Below are positions 28,683-39,343 of a stretch of 64,000 nucleotides of DNA, piece by piece. Below the pieces are notes generated by a model that saw only the letters and a list, made by a program, of their open reading frames with translations, was not told the DNA's origin and did no database searches. The translations under genes and the position numbers were made by a program. Source of the stretch: an uncultured Pelagibacteraceae bacterium (GTDB taxonomy: Bacteria > Pseudomonadota > Alphaproteobacteria > Pelagibacterales > Pelagibacteraceae); contig CACMJB010000001.1 in the NCBI GenBank assembly GCA_902613915.1, positions 1 to 64,000 on the forward strand. The letters run 5' to 3'. How positions within the stretch are numbered: position 1 is the stretch's first letter; each line of letters begins with the position of its first letter.

Positions 28683-29773
28683 TAATTTTTCTCCACATAA
28701 ATTGAGGTACTTGGAAAAGCAAATGAGGCTTTATTTTTTTCTACAATTGATTTTATTTCAATCGCTAAAGTATCTTTTACTTGCATCCATTCCAAATATT
28801 TATTTGTTTTAGTGAAACAAATTAATCTTATATCAATTGAGCTGGCTGCAAATTGATCTATATTTACAGTTAAAAAAGTATCTCCATCGCTAGAGAAATC
28901 TTTATTATTTTTAATATAATCTTCTATTTGTTCTTTTATGTCAGACAGCTGTTTGCTAGTGGTTCTATATTCTAAACCTATCAACCAATTAATTCTTCTA
29001 TTGGTTGTTTGAGAGTTATTAATTACTGCTTTTTCAGCAAACTGAAAATTAGGTATGGTTGCTAAGGACTTATCAAATCTTCTTACAACTGTTGATCTAA
29101 AACCTATAGATTCAACTGTGCCCTCTATAACTCCGTCTACATAAATCCAGTCTCCTACTTGAAATCTTCTTTCAACTAGAACTAAAATTCCAGAGATTAA
29201 ATTTTTAAATAGATCTTGTGCTCCAAGTGCAACTGCAACACCAAAAAGCCCTAGACCAGCAATAATTGGTCCAATTTTAATACCCCATAACTCTAATACT
29301 GCTGCTATACCTAAAATAAAAATTAAAACTTTAATTGCCTTTATAATCCAGTTTAATAAGTCTCTAGAAAGTAAATCCCCAATAGATCTTACCACTACTG
29401 AAAATGGACCAATAATTTGATGGAAAGTCCAAAATATCAAAATAGTTATTAAAGATCTATTTACTGTTTCTAAAAACTCAGCTGCCTGTGTTTCAATAGT
29501 TAAGTAACTTGTTGAAACAAAAAATCCTAAAACGATAGGAAAAAATTTTGCTGGCCCCTCCATTGAAGAGACAAGAGAATTATCAAAGTTATTTGAAGAT
29601 TTTGAAACATAATTTTCAAGTCGTTTTACAACAAATTTTGAAAAAATTCCTCTTAAGAGTAGAAAAAATAAAAAAATTGCTAATGCTATAATTATTTCTG
29701 AAATATTTACTCCAGAAATTCCTTTAGTCCAAACATCAAAAAATAAATCTTTAAAATTTTGTAAAACTTCCAT
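28682..29773 (-). CDS. Mechanosensitive ion channel (MscS family)
   Basis: GLFGVAVALGAQDLFKNLISGILVLVERRFQVGDWI. Confidence 0.94.
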   Translation of the reverse strand: MEVLQNFKDLFFDVWTKGISGVNISEIIIALAIFLFFLLLRGIFSKFVVKRLENYVSKSSNNFDNSLVSSMEGPAKFFPIVLGFFVSTSYLTIETQAAEFLETVNRSLITILIFWTFHQIIGPFSVVVRSIGDLLSRDLLNWIIKAIKVLIFILGIAAVLELWGIKIGPIIAGLGLFGVAVALGAQDLFKNLISGILVLVERRFQVGDWIYVDGVIEGTVESIGFRSTVVRRFDKSLATIPNFQFAEKAVINNSQTTNRRINWLIGLEYRTTSKQLSDIKEQIEDYIKNNKDFSSDGDTFLTVNIDQFAASSIDIRLICFTKTNKYLEWMQVKDTLAIEIKSIVEKNKASFAFPSTSIYVEKN

Positions 29774-30469
29774 TTAAGATCCCAATTTTATAATTTCTTC
29801 ACCTGGTTCGAATACTTCTAATTTTTTCCACCCTACCTGCTTGAATACATTCAAAACTTTTTCACTTATACATAATACTCTTGGGCCTGTCATTAAACCA
29901 TTCAGGGTGTATTTTTTTACTAGTTCTACAAAGCTTTCTGCGCTTCTTTTAGAGTAAACAAAAATTATGTCGGGAGGATAATTATTTAAAATTTTTTCAT
30001 TTTCATTATTAAGATCAACAATTTTTTCAGAAGAATAGTTAATTACTTTATCGATGAGATATCCTTCCTTCTTAAGATCTAAATCTAATTCTGTTGAAAT
30101 ATAGTCTCCACAAAAATAAGCAATTTTTTTTCTCTTATCAAAGACAGAATTTAAGATAATATTCTTTAAAGCGTTCACATTTCCTCCAGCAGAAATAGTA
30201 TTAGAATAACCTTTTTGCCTAACTATTTTTTCTGTAATTGAACCAACGCAAAAACAAAGTTTTTTTTTATCTTCATTTGTTAACTTTAAATTTCTAATCG
30301 CATTTGCACTTGTAAATATAAAGGCCTCATAATTTTTAGCATCACACGCTGGCGTAATAACAGGTTTAACTTTTAATGTTGGTATATGAATAATTTTATG
30401 CCCTAAAGAGAATAATTTTCCCATCAAATCTTCAGCATCAATTAAAGGTCTAGTAATTAATATATTCAT
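29774..30469 (-). CDS. hemD: Uroporphyrinogen-III synthase
   Basis: ITRPLIDAEDL...FTSANAIRNL; VYSKRSAESFVELV; next to hemC. Confidence 0.87.
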   Translation of the reverse strand: MNILITRPLIDAEDLMGKLFSLGHKIIHIPTLKVKPVITPACDAKNYEAFIFTSANAIRNLKLTNEDKKKLCFCVGSITEKIVRQKGYSNTISAGGNVNALKNIILNSVFDKRKKIAYFCGDYISTELDLDLKKEGYLIDKVINYSSEKIVDLNNENEKILNNYPPDIIFVYSKRSAESFVELVKKYTLNGLMTGPRVLCISEKVLNVFKQVGWKKLEVFEPGEEIIKLGS

Positions 30470-31386
30470 TTTTTTTTAAATTTATCTCCAGCTTTTAACA
30501 GTATCTCTTCACCAACTTTTTTACCAATTGCTATTGCTTCATCAATATTTCCATCGGTTTCATATTCAAAACTCTCATCACCAATATCAGAAAATAATTG
30601 AGCTCTTAGTGTCAACTTGTTATCTTTGACAATAGCTAAACCTCCAACAGCAGTTTCACAATCCCCACTAATGGTTTGAAGCATTGATCTTTCAGCTTTT
30701 GCACAAAGTTCAGTCTCATTATGATTTATTTTTTTTAAAAGATTTTTAATATTAATATTATTCTTTTTACATTGAACTGCAATCACGCCTTGACCTACGG
30801 CTGGTAAAACTTGGTTCATTTCAAATGCAAAAGCTACTTTATTTTCTAAATTTATAGACTTTAAACCTGCGGCAGCCAAAATTATTCCGTCTAGTTCATT
30901 CTCATCTATTTTTTTTATTCTGGTATCAATATTCCCTCGAATATTCTTAACCATAATTTTTTTACTAATCTTTTTTAATTGAAGTTCTCTTCTACGAGAA
31001 CTTGATCCTATTTTTAACTTGTTATTTAATCCTTCTAGATTTTTAATTTTTGTGCTTACAATAACATCTCTAAAATCATTTCTTTTAAGATATGCTCCGA
31101 TTAAGAGGCTATTATTTTCAATTGAATCCATGTCTTTTAAAGAATGGACAGCTATATCAATTTCATCTTCTAATAACTTTTCTTCAATCTCTTTGCAAAA
31201 CAAATTTTTGCCACCAATTTCAGAAAGTTTTATGTTCTTATTAATATCACCTGATGTTTTTATGGTTTGAATAATAATATCTTTTTCTTCAAGATTTTTA
31301 TGTTCTTGTAATAATAAATCTTTAACTTTAGCGACATAAGCTAATGAAAGCTTACTACCTCTTGCTCCAATTGTAATTTTAGTCAT
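30466..31386 (-). CDS. hemC: Porphobilinogen deaminase
   Basis: GARGSKLSLAYV; AVHSLKDMD; GSSSRRRELQL; SGDCETAVGGLA. Confidence 0.96.
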   Translation of the reverse strand: MTKITIGARGSKLSLAYVAKVKDLLLQEHKNLEEKDIIIQTIKTSGDINKNIKLSEIGGKNLFCKEIEEKLLEDEIDIAVHSLKDMDSIENNSLLIGAYLKRNDFRDVIVSTKIKNLEGLNNKLKIGSSSRRRELQLKKISKKIMVKNIRGNIDTRIKKIDENELDGIILAAAGLKSINLENKVAFAFEMNQVLPAVGQGVIAVQCKKNNINIKNLLKKINHNETELCAKAERSMLQTISGDCETAVGGLAIVKDNKLTLRAQLFSDIGDESFEYETDGNIDEAIAIGKKVGEEILLKAGDKFKKK

Positions 31387-31442
31387 TTATCGTTTATATA
31401 TTTGAAAGAACTAATTTATACTATTTATTTAGAAAGTGCACG

Positions 31443-32519
31443 ATGACGAAAAAACTAACTTTTTTAGGAATAGAGACAAGCTGTGATGAGACAGCAGCAG
31501 CTGTAATAAGAGAAAATGACCAAGGTACAGCAGATATTTTATCTAATGTTATATCTAGTCAGGTTAAAGAACATAATAAATTTGGTGGTGTTGTGCCGGA
31601 ACTAGCAGCTAGAGCTCATTTAGAGAATATAGAATATATTATTAAAACAGCTTTTAACAAAAGTAAGATTTCTATCGATCAAATTGACGGTGTGGCGGCA
31701 ACTGCGGGACCTGGTTTGATAGTTTGTTTAACAGTTGGGTTAAATATAGGAAAATCAATTGCTGCATTTTCGGACAAACCATTTATTGGTGTAAACCATT
31801 TGGAAGGACATGCTTTAAGTCCTGGCTTGATTAACAAAATTCAATTTCCATATTTATTATTACTAATTTCTGGTGGTCATACCCAATTTGTAATTGTTAA
31901 AGACGTTGATAAATACGAGCAATTAGGAACTACTATTGATGATGCTTTGGGAGAAGCTTTTGATAAGACAGCAAAAATGTTAGCTTTCAATTATCCTGGT
32001 GGGCCAGATATAGAAAAATTTGCTAAATTAGGTGATGAAAATTTTTTTCAATTACCTAAACCAATTATTAATAAGGCAGGTTGTAACTTATCATTCGCAG
32101 GTTTAAAGACTGCTGTTTTGAGAGAAACAAAAAAAATTAATAATAATGTGAATTTAAAGAATCACATGGCTGCTTCTTTTCAAAAAACAATCAACAAGAT
32201 TCTAAGGAAAAAAACTAGAATAGCAGTAGAAATGTTTTTGAAAAAAACTAACAAAAAGAATTTTCAGTTAATAGTTGCAGGCGGGGTAGCTGCAAATAAA
32301 TCAATTAGAGAAAATATTCTATCTTTGTCTCAAGAAATGAATTTTAATGTAGTTTTTCCAAGTTTAGAATTTTGTGGTGACAACGCAGCGATGATAGCAT
32401 GGGCTGGTATTCAAAGGTATAAAAAAAATATTACTAGTGAGCTCAATTTAACGGCTAAATCAAGATGGCCTTTAGACAAAAAAGCTCCCTACATGAAAGG
32501 GCCGGGTCTTAAACTATGA
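31443..32519 (+). CDS. tsaD: tRNA N6-threonylcarbamoyladenosine synthase TsaD
   Basis: GIETSCDETAAAVI; GVNHLEGHALSP; LISGGHTQFV; GGVAANKSIRE. Confidence 0.97.
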   Translation: MTKKLTFLGIETSCDETAAAVIRENDQGTADILSNVISSQVKEHNKFGGVVPELAARAHLENIEYIIKTAFNKSKISIDQIDGVAATAGPGLIVCLTVGLNIGKSIAAFSDKPFIGVNHLEGHALSPGLINKIQFPYLLLLISGGHTQFVIVKDVDKYEQLGTTIDDALGEAFDKTAKMLAFNYPGGPDIEKFAKLGDENFFQLPKPIINKAGCNLSFAGLKTAVLRETKKINNNVNLKNHMAASFQKTINKILRKKTRIAVEMFLKKTNKKNFQLIVAGGVAANKSIRENILSLSQEMNFNVVFPSLEFCGDNAAMIAWAGIQRYKKNITSELNLTAKSRWPLDKKAPYMKGPGLKL

Positions 32520-33799
32520 AAAGTTTCAAAATAACAGAAAAAGATGGGATAGCTTATTCTAAAAGATCTGGTGATAATAATGAAATTCATTTAAGCGAAT
32601 TAGCAGGTTACAATTCGATATTTGGAGAAAAAATTTGCCATGGTACTTTTGTTTTAGAAAAAATACTAAAAATAATTAACTTCAAAAAGATTTTAAACAA
32701 AGAGAAAAAGTTAAAAATTAAAGTCAATTTTTACTATCCAGCTTATTATGGTGAGAAGATATATTTAAAAAAGAGGAGAAACGAATATTTCGAAATATAC
32801 CAAGGTAAAAAAAGAATAATCGATATATTATTTCTAAAAAAAACAAAAAATTATAGTGAAAAAATTTTAAATCCTAATAAAAGCAAAATTTTTAAAAATA
32901 CAATTTTTCAGAAAAACAAAAGCTATGAAGAAAAAATATATTTTATTTTATCTATTATAAGTAAATATGTTGGAAAATTTTATCCTGGTAAGTATTCGAT
33001 AATAAAGGAAATAGAATTAATTTTGGAAGACGCTAAATTTATTAATGAAAGAAAAATCAAAATTAGATCTAAAAAATTGAACAAAAAATTTCCTATGATT
33101 AATAATCAGCTTAGCTCTAGAAATTTAACTGTTAATTTTTTATCTTTAATTAGACCTAAAATTATAAATGATAAGACAAAATTAAAGCAAAAATTAATAG
33201 GTAAAATTAAAAAAATTAAATATAACGCTTTAATTTTAGGTGGGAGCCAGGGTATTGGGAGAGTTATTTTCGAAATTTTAAAAAAAAATAACAATATAAT
33301 AAAAATAATTACTTATAATAAAAATTTAATTAAGTTAAATAATAAAAAAACTTTTTCATTCAAATTTGATATAAATAAAAACCATTTTACTCTTCAGAAA
33401 TATATAAAAAAATATTCTCCGCTAAGAATTTTTTATTTTATTTCACCAAAAATTTTTTTTGACAAAAAACTTTCAAAAGAAAAATATAAGGAGTTAAAAA
33501 TATTTTTTTTAGACTTCCCTAAAAAAATTCTTAATAAAACTTATAATCACAGATTAAGTTTTTTTTATCCATCTACCTCAAATATAAATAAAGATAAATC
33601 TGCAGACTATTCAAAAATTAAATTTCAAGCGGAATTACAACTTGCAAAAATTTGTAAAAAAAATAATATTAAATTTCAAACATTAAGATTGCCTGCAATT
33701 AATTCACGTCAATCTATTTCACTAATAAACCCTAATCCAGTCTCATTTACCGAATATTTAAATTCAAATTACGAATCATTTAAAAAAATTTTTTTATGA
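32516..33799 (+). CDS. Predicted MaoC-like dehydratase + short-chain dehydrogenase (SDR) fusion protein
   Basis: N-terminal GDNNEIHLSELAGYNSIFGEKICHG resembles the MaoC/hotdog motif; C-terminal NALILGGSQGIGRVIFEILKK resembles an SDR Rossmann motif. Confidence 0.65.
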   Translation: MKSFKITEKDGIAYSKRSGDNNEIHLSELAGYNSIFGEKICHGTFVLEKILKIINFKKILNKEKKLKIKVNFYYPAYYGEKIYLKKRRNEYFEIYQGKKRIIDILFLKKTKNYSEKILNPNKSKIFKNTIFQKNKSYEEKIYFILSIISKYVGKFYPGKYSIIKEIELILEDAKFINERKIKIRSKKLNKKFPMINNQLSSRNLTVNFLSLIRPKIINDKTKLKQKLIGKIKKIKYNALILGGSQGIGRVIFEILKKNNNIIKIITYNKNLIKLNNKKTFSFKFDINKNHFTLQKYIKKYSPLRIFYFISPKIFFDKKLSKEKYKELKIFFLDFPKKILNKTYNHRLSFFYPSTSNINKDKSADYSKIKFQAELQLAKICKKNNIKFQTLRLPAINSRQSISLINPNPVSFTEYLNSNYESFKKIFL

Positions 33800-34218
33800 A
33801 ATATTGGTTATTAAAATCCGAACCTGATGTTTGGTCTTTAGATCAACAAGAAAAGTCAGGTTTAAAAGGTACGACTTGGGATGGGGTTCGAAATTATCAA
33901 GCTGCTAATAATCTAAAAAAGATGAAAATAGGCGATTTGTGCTATTTTTATCATTCAAACATAGGAAAAGAGATTGTTGGTGTTGTTAAGGTGATTAAAG
34001 AGGCTTTTATCGATAAAACAGACCCTAAAAAAAGATTTGTTGCAGTTCAGGTTAGGTTCCAAAAGCGATTGAAATATCCAATAACTCTTGAAAAGATTAA
34101 AGAAATTAAAGAAATTTCCCATTTAGCGCTTATCAAACAAAGTAGGTTGTCAGTAATGCCGATAGATAATAAAAGTTGGAAAATCTTAGATAAGATGAGT
34201 AAAATAAAGTCTAGTTAG
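33796..34218 (+). CDS. EVE domain protein (thymocyte nuclear protein 1-like)
   Basis: [18 protein letters not shown]...[29 protein letters not shown]. Confidence 0.94.
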   Translation: MKYWLLKSEPDVWSLDQQEKSGLKGTTWDGVRNYQAANNLKKMKIGDLCYFYHSNIGKEIVGVVKVIKEAFIDKTDPKKRFVAVQVRFQKRLKYPITLEKIKEIKEISHLALIKQSRLSVMPIDNKSWKILDKMSKIKSS

Positions 34219-34226
34219 GAGAAATT

Positions 34227-36374
34227 GTGCCCAAAAAAAAGAAGAAGAAAAAAGTCAAAAAATTTAAGAAGAATTCTAAAAAAAGAAAAAAAGCTAGTAA
34301 AGTAAAAAAATTTAATTCAAAAAAAAGAAGGTCTTTTGGTAAAAAGTTAAAAAAGAGATCAAAGTTAAAATCTAGAAAGACTAAAAAAACTAGAAAATTT
34401 AGTTTTAAAGCACCGAAATTAATTGAGGATAGCGATGGAAAATCACTTATAAGAGTATCTGATAGTTGGGCCAACCATGCATATGTAAATAAATCTCAAT
34501 ATTTAAAAAAATATAAATTATCAATAAAAGAAAATGAAAAGTTTTGGGCTAAAGAAGGAAAAAGAATTACCTGGATAAAAAAATACTCAAAAATTAAAGA
34601 TGTAAAATATAGTAAGGATGACGTTAAAATTAAATGGTACTACGATGGAACTTTGAACGCTTCAGCTAATTGTATAGATCGTCATCTTAAAAAGAATGCA
34701 AGTAAAACTGCTATTATTTGGGTTGGAGACGATCCAGCGGACTCTAAGAAAATTTCTTATAAAGAATTACACCAAAACGTTAACAAAGTTGCTAACGGAC
34801 TAAAAAGTCTAGGAATTCAAAAAGGAGATCGTGTAACGATTTATCTAACAATGATTCCAGAACTTGCATATGTAATGCTAGCTTGTGCAAGAATAGGAGC
34901 TGTGCATTCAATTATTTTTGGAGGTTTTTCTCCAGACTCGATAGCTACACGAATAAATGACTGTGAGTCAGATTATTTAATTACAGCAGATGAAGGAGTT
35001 AGAGGGGGAAAAATTATTCCTCTTAAGAAAATTGCGGATGAAGCTCTTCAACAATGTCCAGATGTGAAAAAATGTGTTGTTGTTGAAAGAACAGGTAATC
35101 AGGTTAATTGGAATGATGAAAGAGATGTTTCATACAAAAAATTAATATCTTCAATGCCCACAAAATGTGATCCTGAAGAAATGAATGCAGAAGATCCTTT
35201 ATTTATTCTTTATACTTCTGGGTCAACTGGAAAACCTAAAGGTGTTTTGCATACTACAGGTGGTTACATGGTTTACGCTTCAATGACACATCAATATATT
35301 TTTGATTATAAACCTAACGATATCTACTGGTGTACTGCTGATATTGGATGGGTAACAGGACATAGTTATATTATTTATGGTCCACTTGCTAATGGAGCTA
35401 CAACAATAATGTTTGAAGGAGTTCCAAATTACCCGGACAATTCAAGATGGTGGCAAATTGTAGACAAACACAAAGTTAATATATTTTATACTGCTCCGAC
35501 CGCAATTCGTGCATTAATGAGAGAAGGCGATGGTCCAGTTAAAAAAGCCAGTAGAAAATCTTTAAAATTACTTGGAACAGTTGGTGAGCCGATAAATCCA
35601 GAAGCATGGTTGTGGTATTACAAAACTGTTGGTGACTCAAGATGCCCAATAGTTGATACGTGGTGGCAAACTGAAACTGGAGGAATATTAATTGCTCCTC
35701 AACCTGGAGCCATTGATTTGAAACCTGGCTCTGCAACTAAACCTTTCTATGGCATTAAGCCTCTATTGGTAGATAAAGATGGAAAAATTATTAAAGGTGA
35801 GGGACAAGGAAGATTGTGTATGGCTGGATCTTGGCCAGGGCAAATGAGAACTGTTTACGGTGATCATCAAAGGTTTATTGATACATATTTTTCTCAATTT
35901 GACGGTAAATATTTTACAGGAGATGGATGTAGAAGAGATAAAGACGGGTATTATTGGATTACAGGACGTGTTGACGATGTGATTATTGTATCAGGACATA
36001 ACCTTGGTACTGCTGAAATAGAAAGTGCTTTTGTTGCTCATCCAAAAGTAGCTGAGGCTGCTGTTGTAGGTTTTCCGCACAGTATTAAAGGTAACGGTTT
36101 GTATTGTTATGTAACTTTAAATGCTGGAGAAAATCCAACTGGCGATTTAGAAAGAGATTTGAAGCAGTGGGTAAGAAAACAAATTGGCCCTATTTGTTAT
36201 CCAGATGTAATTCAATTTGCTCCAGGTTTACCTAAAACAAGATCTGGAAAAATTATGAGAAGAATTTTAAGAAAGATTGCAGCTAACGAACCAGATAATT
36301 TAGGTGATACAACAACATTAGCAGATCCAAGTGTGGTTGCTTCTCTAGTAGAAAATAGACAAAATAGAGATTAA
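34227..36374 (+). CDS. acs: Acetyl-CoA synthetase with Lys/Arg-rich N-terminal extension (GTG start)
   Basis: [64 protein letters not shown] five nt upstream of the GTG. Confidence 0.96.
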   Translation: MPKKKKKKKVKKFKKNSKKRKKASKVKKFNSKKRRSFGKKLKKRSKLKSRKTKKTRKFSFKAPKLIEDSDGKSLIRVSDSWANHAYVNKSQYLKKYKLSIKENEKFWAKEGKRITWIKKYSKIKDVKYSKDDVKIKWYYDGTLNASANCIDRHLKKNASKTAIIWVGDDPADSKKISYKELHQNVNKVANGLKSLGIQKGDRVTIYLTMIPELAYVMLACARIGAVHSIIFGGFSPDSIATRINDCESDYLITADEGVRGGKIIPLKKIADEALQQCPDVKKCVVVERTGNQVNWNDERDVSYKKLISSMPTKCDPEEMNAEDPLFILYTSGSTGKPKGVLHTTGGYMVYASMTHQYIFDYKPNDIYWCTADIGWVTGHSYIIYGPLANGATTIMFEGVPNYPDNSRWWQIVDKHKVNIFYTAPTAIRALMREGDGPVKKASRKSLKLLGTVGEPINPEAWLWYYKTVGDSRCPIVDTWWQTETGGILIAPQPGAIDLKPGSATKPFYGIKPLLVDKDGKIIKGEGQGRLCMAGSWPGQMRTVYGDHQRFIDTYFSQFDGKYFTGDGCRRDKDGYYWITGRVDDVIIVSGHNLGTAEIESAFVAHPKVAEAAVVGFPHSIKGNGLYCYVTLNAGENPTGDLERDLKQWVRKQIGPICYPDVIQFAPGLPKTRSGKIMRRILRKIAANEPDNLGDTTTLADPSVVASLVENRQNRD

Positions 36375-37000
36375 TTAAATTTTAAATTTTTAGTTAATTT
36401 TTTAAATTCATCAATTTTTAAATTCCATTTTAATCTCATAGAATTTAAGACTATTTCTTTATCTAAAATTTTTAATTCATCAGCAATTGGGGCCCAATTA
36501 TAAAGCGCCAAGCAGCTTTCTTTAAATGGGTTTTCTAAATAATATTTATTAAAATTTATTTTGTAATATCGATTTAAAAATTCTTGTTTTGCTCTTTGAT
36601 AAATTTCATCGGTTAAACCGTTTTTTTTCTCATTTCCTATAATATCTAGAAAAATTTCTTTACAATCATTCTCTTTAAGATTTTTTTCTGCTATCAAATA
36701 TGAAAAAACATATAAACTACAGTCCGCTATGGCAGTCATGTAAATATTCCATTTAGCAATATTTATTGATTTAGAAAAAACATCATCTTCAACCATTGCT
36801 GTAAATTTGACGCCTATTCTTGTCTTTAAATAACCGTACAAGGTAGTCTGTGTGACGTGTGCTGATCTTTGTTGAATAAATTTTTGAAGATCTTTTTTTG
36901 AATTTATGCTTTTAAAATAACTTGTTACTTTCTCTACAGGGAATAAGTATTCTCCCATGGTTTTTAGAGTAATTCTAAGTTTTTCTATATTCAATTTCAC
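36371..37000 (-). CDS. Conserved-looking hypothetical protein (209 aa)
   Basis: Intact ORF, convergent with acs and divergent from the DUF4212/SSS symporter; no family recognised. Confidence 0.75.
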   Translation of the reverse strand: MKLNIEKLRITLKTMGEYLFPVEKVTSYFKSINSKKDLQKFIQQRSAHVTQTTLYGYLKTRIGVKFTAMVEDDVFSKSINIAKWNIYMTAIADCSLYVFSYLIAEKNLKENDCKEIFLDIIGNEKKNGLTDEIYQRAKQEFLNRYYKINFNKYYLENPFKESCLALYNWAPIADELKILDKEIVLNSMRLKWNLKIDEFKKLTKNLKFN

Positions 37001-37114
37001 GTTGTATTTTAAAAACCCTTATTTTACTTAACTTATAGCATTTCAAATTGGTTTTAGGGTCCTTTTTTCCCTTTTAATTCAACTCATAATGGGTATGGTT
37101 TCACCAATTAAAGT

Positions 37115-37132
37115 ACTTTTTACGTAAAAAGT
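37115..37132. promoter_or_regulatory. Perfect 18-bp palindrome upstream of the symporter operon; candidate operator
   Basis: ACTTTTTACGTAAAAAGT is its own reverse complement; 22 bp before the ATG at 37154. Confidence 0.5.
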
Positions 37133-37153
37133 TAAAAATAAACAGGGGGAAAT

Positions 37154-37411
37154 ATGTCAAATAAAGACGCATATTGGGAAAAGACTAAGAACCACATGTT
37201 AGTAACATTGGCTCTTTGGGCTTTCTTCTCGTTAGTTGTCTTCATGTTCGGTTCTGAATTGAACACGATGTCTTTTCTTGGCTATCCACTAGCATATTAC
37301 ATGACTGCGCAAGGTTCACTTCTTGCCTTTGTGATAATTTTGTTTTGGACTGCAAATAAACAAGAAAAAATCGACGAAGAACATGGGTTCTCAGAGAGAG
37401 GGGATGACTAA
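37154..37411 (+). CDS. DUF4212 small subunit associated with sodium:solute symporter
   Basis: Two-TM short protein directly before the SSS transporter, one-nt overlap of frames. Confidence 0.88.
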   Translation: MSNKDAYWEKTKNHMLVTLALWAFFSLVVFMFGSELNTMSFLGYPLAYYMTAQGSLLAFVIILFWTANKQEKIDEEHGFSERGDD

Positions 37412-39264
37412 TGTTTAAAGGTGATTTTATAAAAAACCTTCCTAAAATATACGGGACCTACACTGGTGGTTTCTTAGTATTCATCATTTTGATGGCTATT
37501 GCGGAACAAGCAGGTGTGTCAGCTAAAAACATTGGAGTAATGTTCGTTGCTTTCACGGTTTGTATATATGCCTTAATCGGGTATTTATCACGAACCATAA
37601 ATGTAGATGCCTACTATGTTGCAGGAAGACAAGTGCCAACCGTATTTAACGGGATGGCGACAGCAGCTGACTGGATGTCAGGTGCTTCTTTCGTAGCCTT
37701 AGCGGGTGGAGTTTACTTTGGTGGTTATACTTATATGGCCTTCTTAGTAGGTTGGACAGGTGGATACGTACTTGTTGCAACTCTAATGGCTCCGTATCTA
37801 AGAAAATTTGGATGTTACACAGTTCCTGATTTTATCGGAACACGATACGGTGGTAATCTCGTAAGAGCTTGCTCTGTATTCGTGCTTTTCATAGCATCAT
37901 TTACTTACGTAACAGCGCAAATTAACGCTACGGGAACAATTGCTTCTAGAGCTCTTGGTATTCCATTCGAAGCAGGTGTATGGGTAGGATTAGTAAGTAT
38001 CCTTATCTGTTCAATGCTTGGTGGAATGAGAGCCGTAACTTGGACTCAGGTTGCTCAGTACATTGTATTAATCATCGCTTACTTGATACCAGTATTCTGG
38101 ATCAGTTCTAATGTTGGTGGAGGAATTTTCCCTCACTTAATGTTAGGTGATGAAGTTGCAAGACTTGGTGAACTTGAACAACAATTTGGACTAGTTAAAA
38201 ACAGCGCCGCAGATATGAAAGCAGCTGGGGTACCAGGAGGATTGAAATACATCTCTGGATCTCACTCTGGAGTACCTGAAGGTGGAATGGCTGTCTGGAA
38301 ATACTTATCGTTAGCGATTTGTATGATGGTGGGAACTGCATCGTTACCTCATATCTTAATGAGATACTTTACAACTCCTTCTGTTAGAGCAGCAAGAAAA
38401 TCAGTAGCTTGGTCGCTATTCTTTATTTTCTTACTTTACTCTTCAGCGCCTATGTTAGCGACATTGTCTAAGTTGGCATTGATGGATCCAAATCTACCAA
38501 CTGGAATTATCGGAAAATCTATTTCTGAAGTTCAGTCGATAGAATGGGTACAAAGATGGTCTGAAGTTAAACAAGTATTTATCGCAGACTTTAATGGTGA
38601 CGGTATACTTCAGTTGAACGAATGGTTCATGAGAGGTGACGTTGTAGTATTAGCTACTCCAGAAGTAGCAGGACTACCGTTCGTAATCTCTGGACTAGTG
38701 TTTGCTGGTGGTATGGCTGCTGCCATGTCAACTGCAGATGGTCTTGTGTTAGCGATATCAAATGCTTTATCTCATGATATTTACTACAAAATCATAGATC
38801 CAAAAGCTGATACAGCTAAAAGACTTTTAGTTGCTCGTGTACTATTAGTAATAATCGGAGCTGCTGGTGCTTACATAGCCTCTTTCAGGCTAACAAGTAT
38901 CTTAGGTTCGGTTGCTTGGGCGTTTGACTTTGCAATGTCAGGCTTGTTCTTCCCACTTGTACTTGGTGTATGGTGGAAGAGAGCTACAAGACAAGGTGCA
39001 ATCGCTGGTATCATAGCTGGAATTGTTTCAGGAACATTATACTTAACGTGGGTGTTCCCTAAATTCTCAGTGCCAATGTGGGGCGGTGTAAATGATCCAT
39101 TCTTAGGTATCGACCACTTAAGATTTGGATTAATCGGTGCTCCTATCTGTTTAGTAGTAATGGTTGTAGTTAGTTTAATGACTAAAGAACCATCTCCTTC
39201 TGTACAGAAAATGGTGGATGATACTAGAATACCAACGGGTAAACCAATCCTTGGTAAACAGTAG
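37411..39264 (+). CDS. Sodium:solute symporter, acetate/ActP-like (VC2705-type)
   Basis: SSS family segments (YYVAGRQVPTVFNGMATAADWMSGASFVALAGGVYFGGY; MAAAMSTADGLVLAISNALSHDIYYK). Confidence 0.93.
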   Translation: MFKGDFIKNLPKIYGTYTGGFLVFIILMAIAEQAGVSAKNIGVMFVAFTVCIYALIGYLSRTINVDAYYVAGRQVPTVFNGMATAADWMSGASFVALAGGVYFGGYTYMAFLVGWTGGYVLVATLMAPYLRKFGCYTVPDFIGTRYGGNLVRACSVFVLFIASFTYVTAQINATGTIASRALGIPFEAGVWVGLVSILICSMLGGMRAVTWTQVAQYIVLIIAYLIPVFWISSNVGGGIFPHLMLGDEVARLGELEQQFGLVKNSAADMKAAGVPGGLKYISGSHSGVPEGGMAVWKYLSLAICMMVGTASLPHILMRYFTTPSVRAARKSVAWSLFFIFLLYSSAPMLATLSKLALMDPNLPTGIIGKSISEVQSIEWVQRWSEVKQVFIADFNGDGILQLNEWFMRGDVVVLATPEVAGLPFVISGLVFAGGMAAAMSTADGLVLAISNALSHDIYYKIIDPKADTAKRLLVARVLLVIIGAAGAYIASFRLTSILGSVAWAFDFAMSGLFFPLVLGVWWKRATRQGAIAGIIAGIVSGTLYLTWVFPKFSVPMWGGVNDPFLGIDHLRFGLIGAPICLVVMVVVSLMTKEPSPSVQKMVDDTRIPTGKPILGKQ

Positions 39265-39286
39265 TACCAACTAATTATTTAAAATT

Positions 39287-39318
39287 AAAAGGGGCGATTT
39301 TTTCGCCCCTTTTTTTTT
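39287..39318 (+). terminator. Rho-independent terminator after the symporter
   Basis: GGGGCGA-N5-TCGCCCC followed by nine T. Confidence 0.92.
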
Positions 39319-39343
39319 GACTGAATCATGATATTTTAAAAAT

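Noticed and set aside
34211-34474. 87-aa minus-strand ORF rich in Phe/Leu
   Set aside because: It is the antisense shadow of the Lys-rich acs 5' end; AAA/AAG read as TTT/CTT explains the composition.
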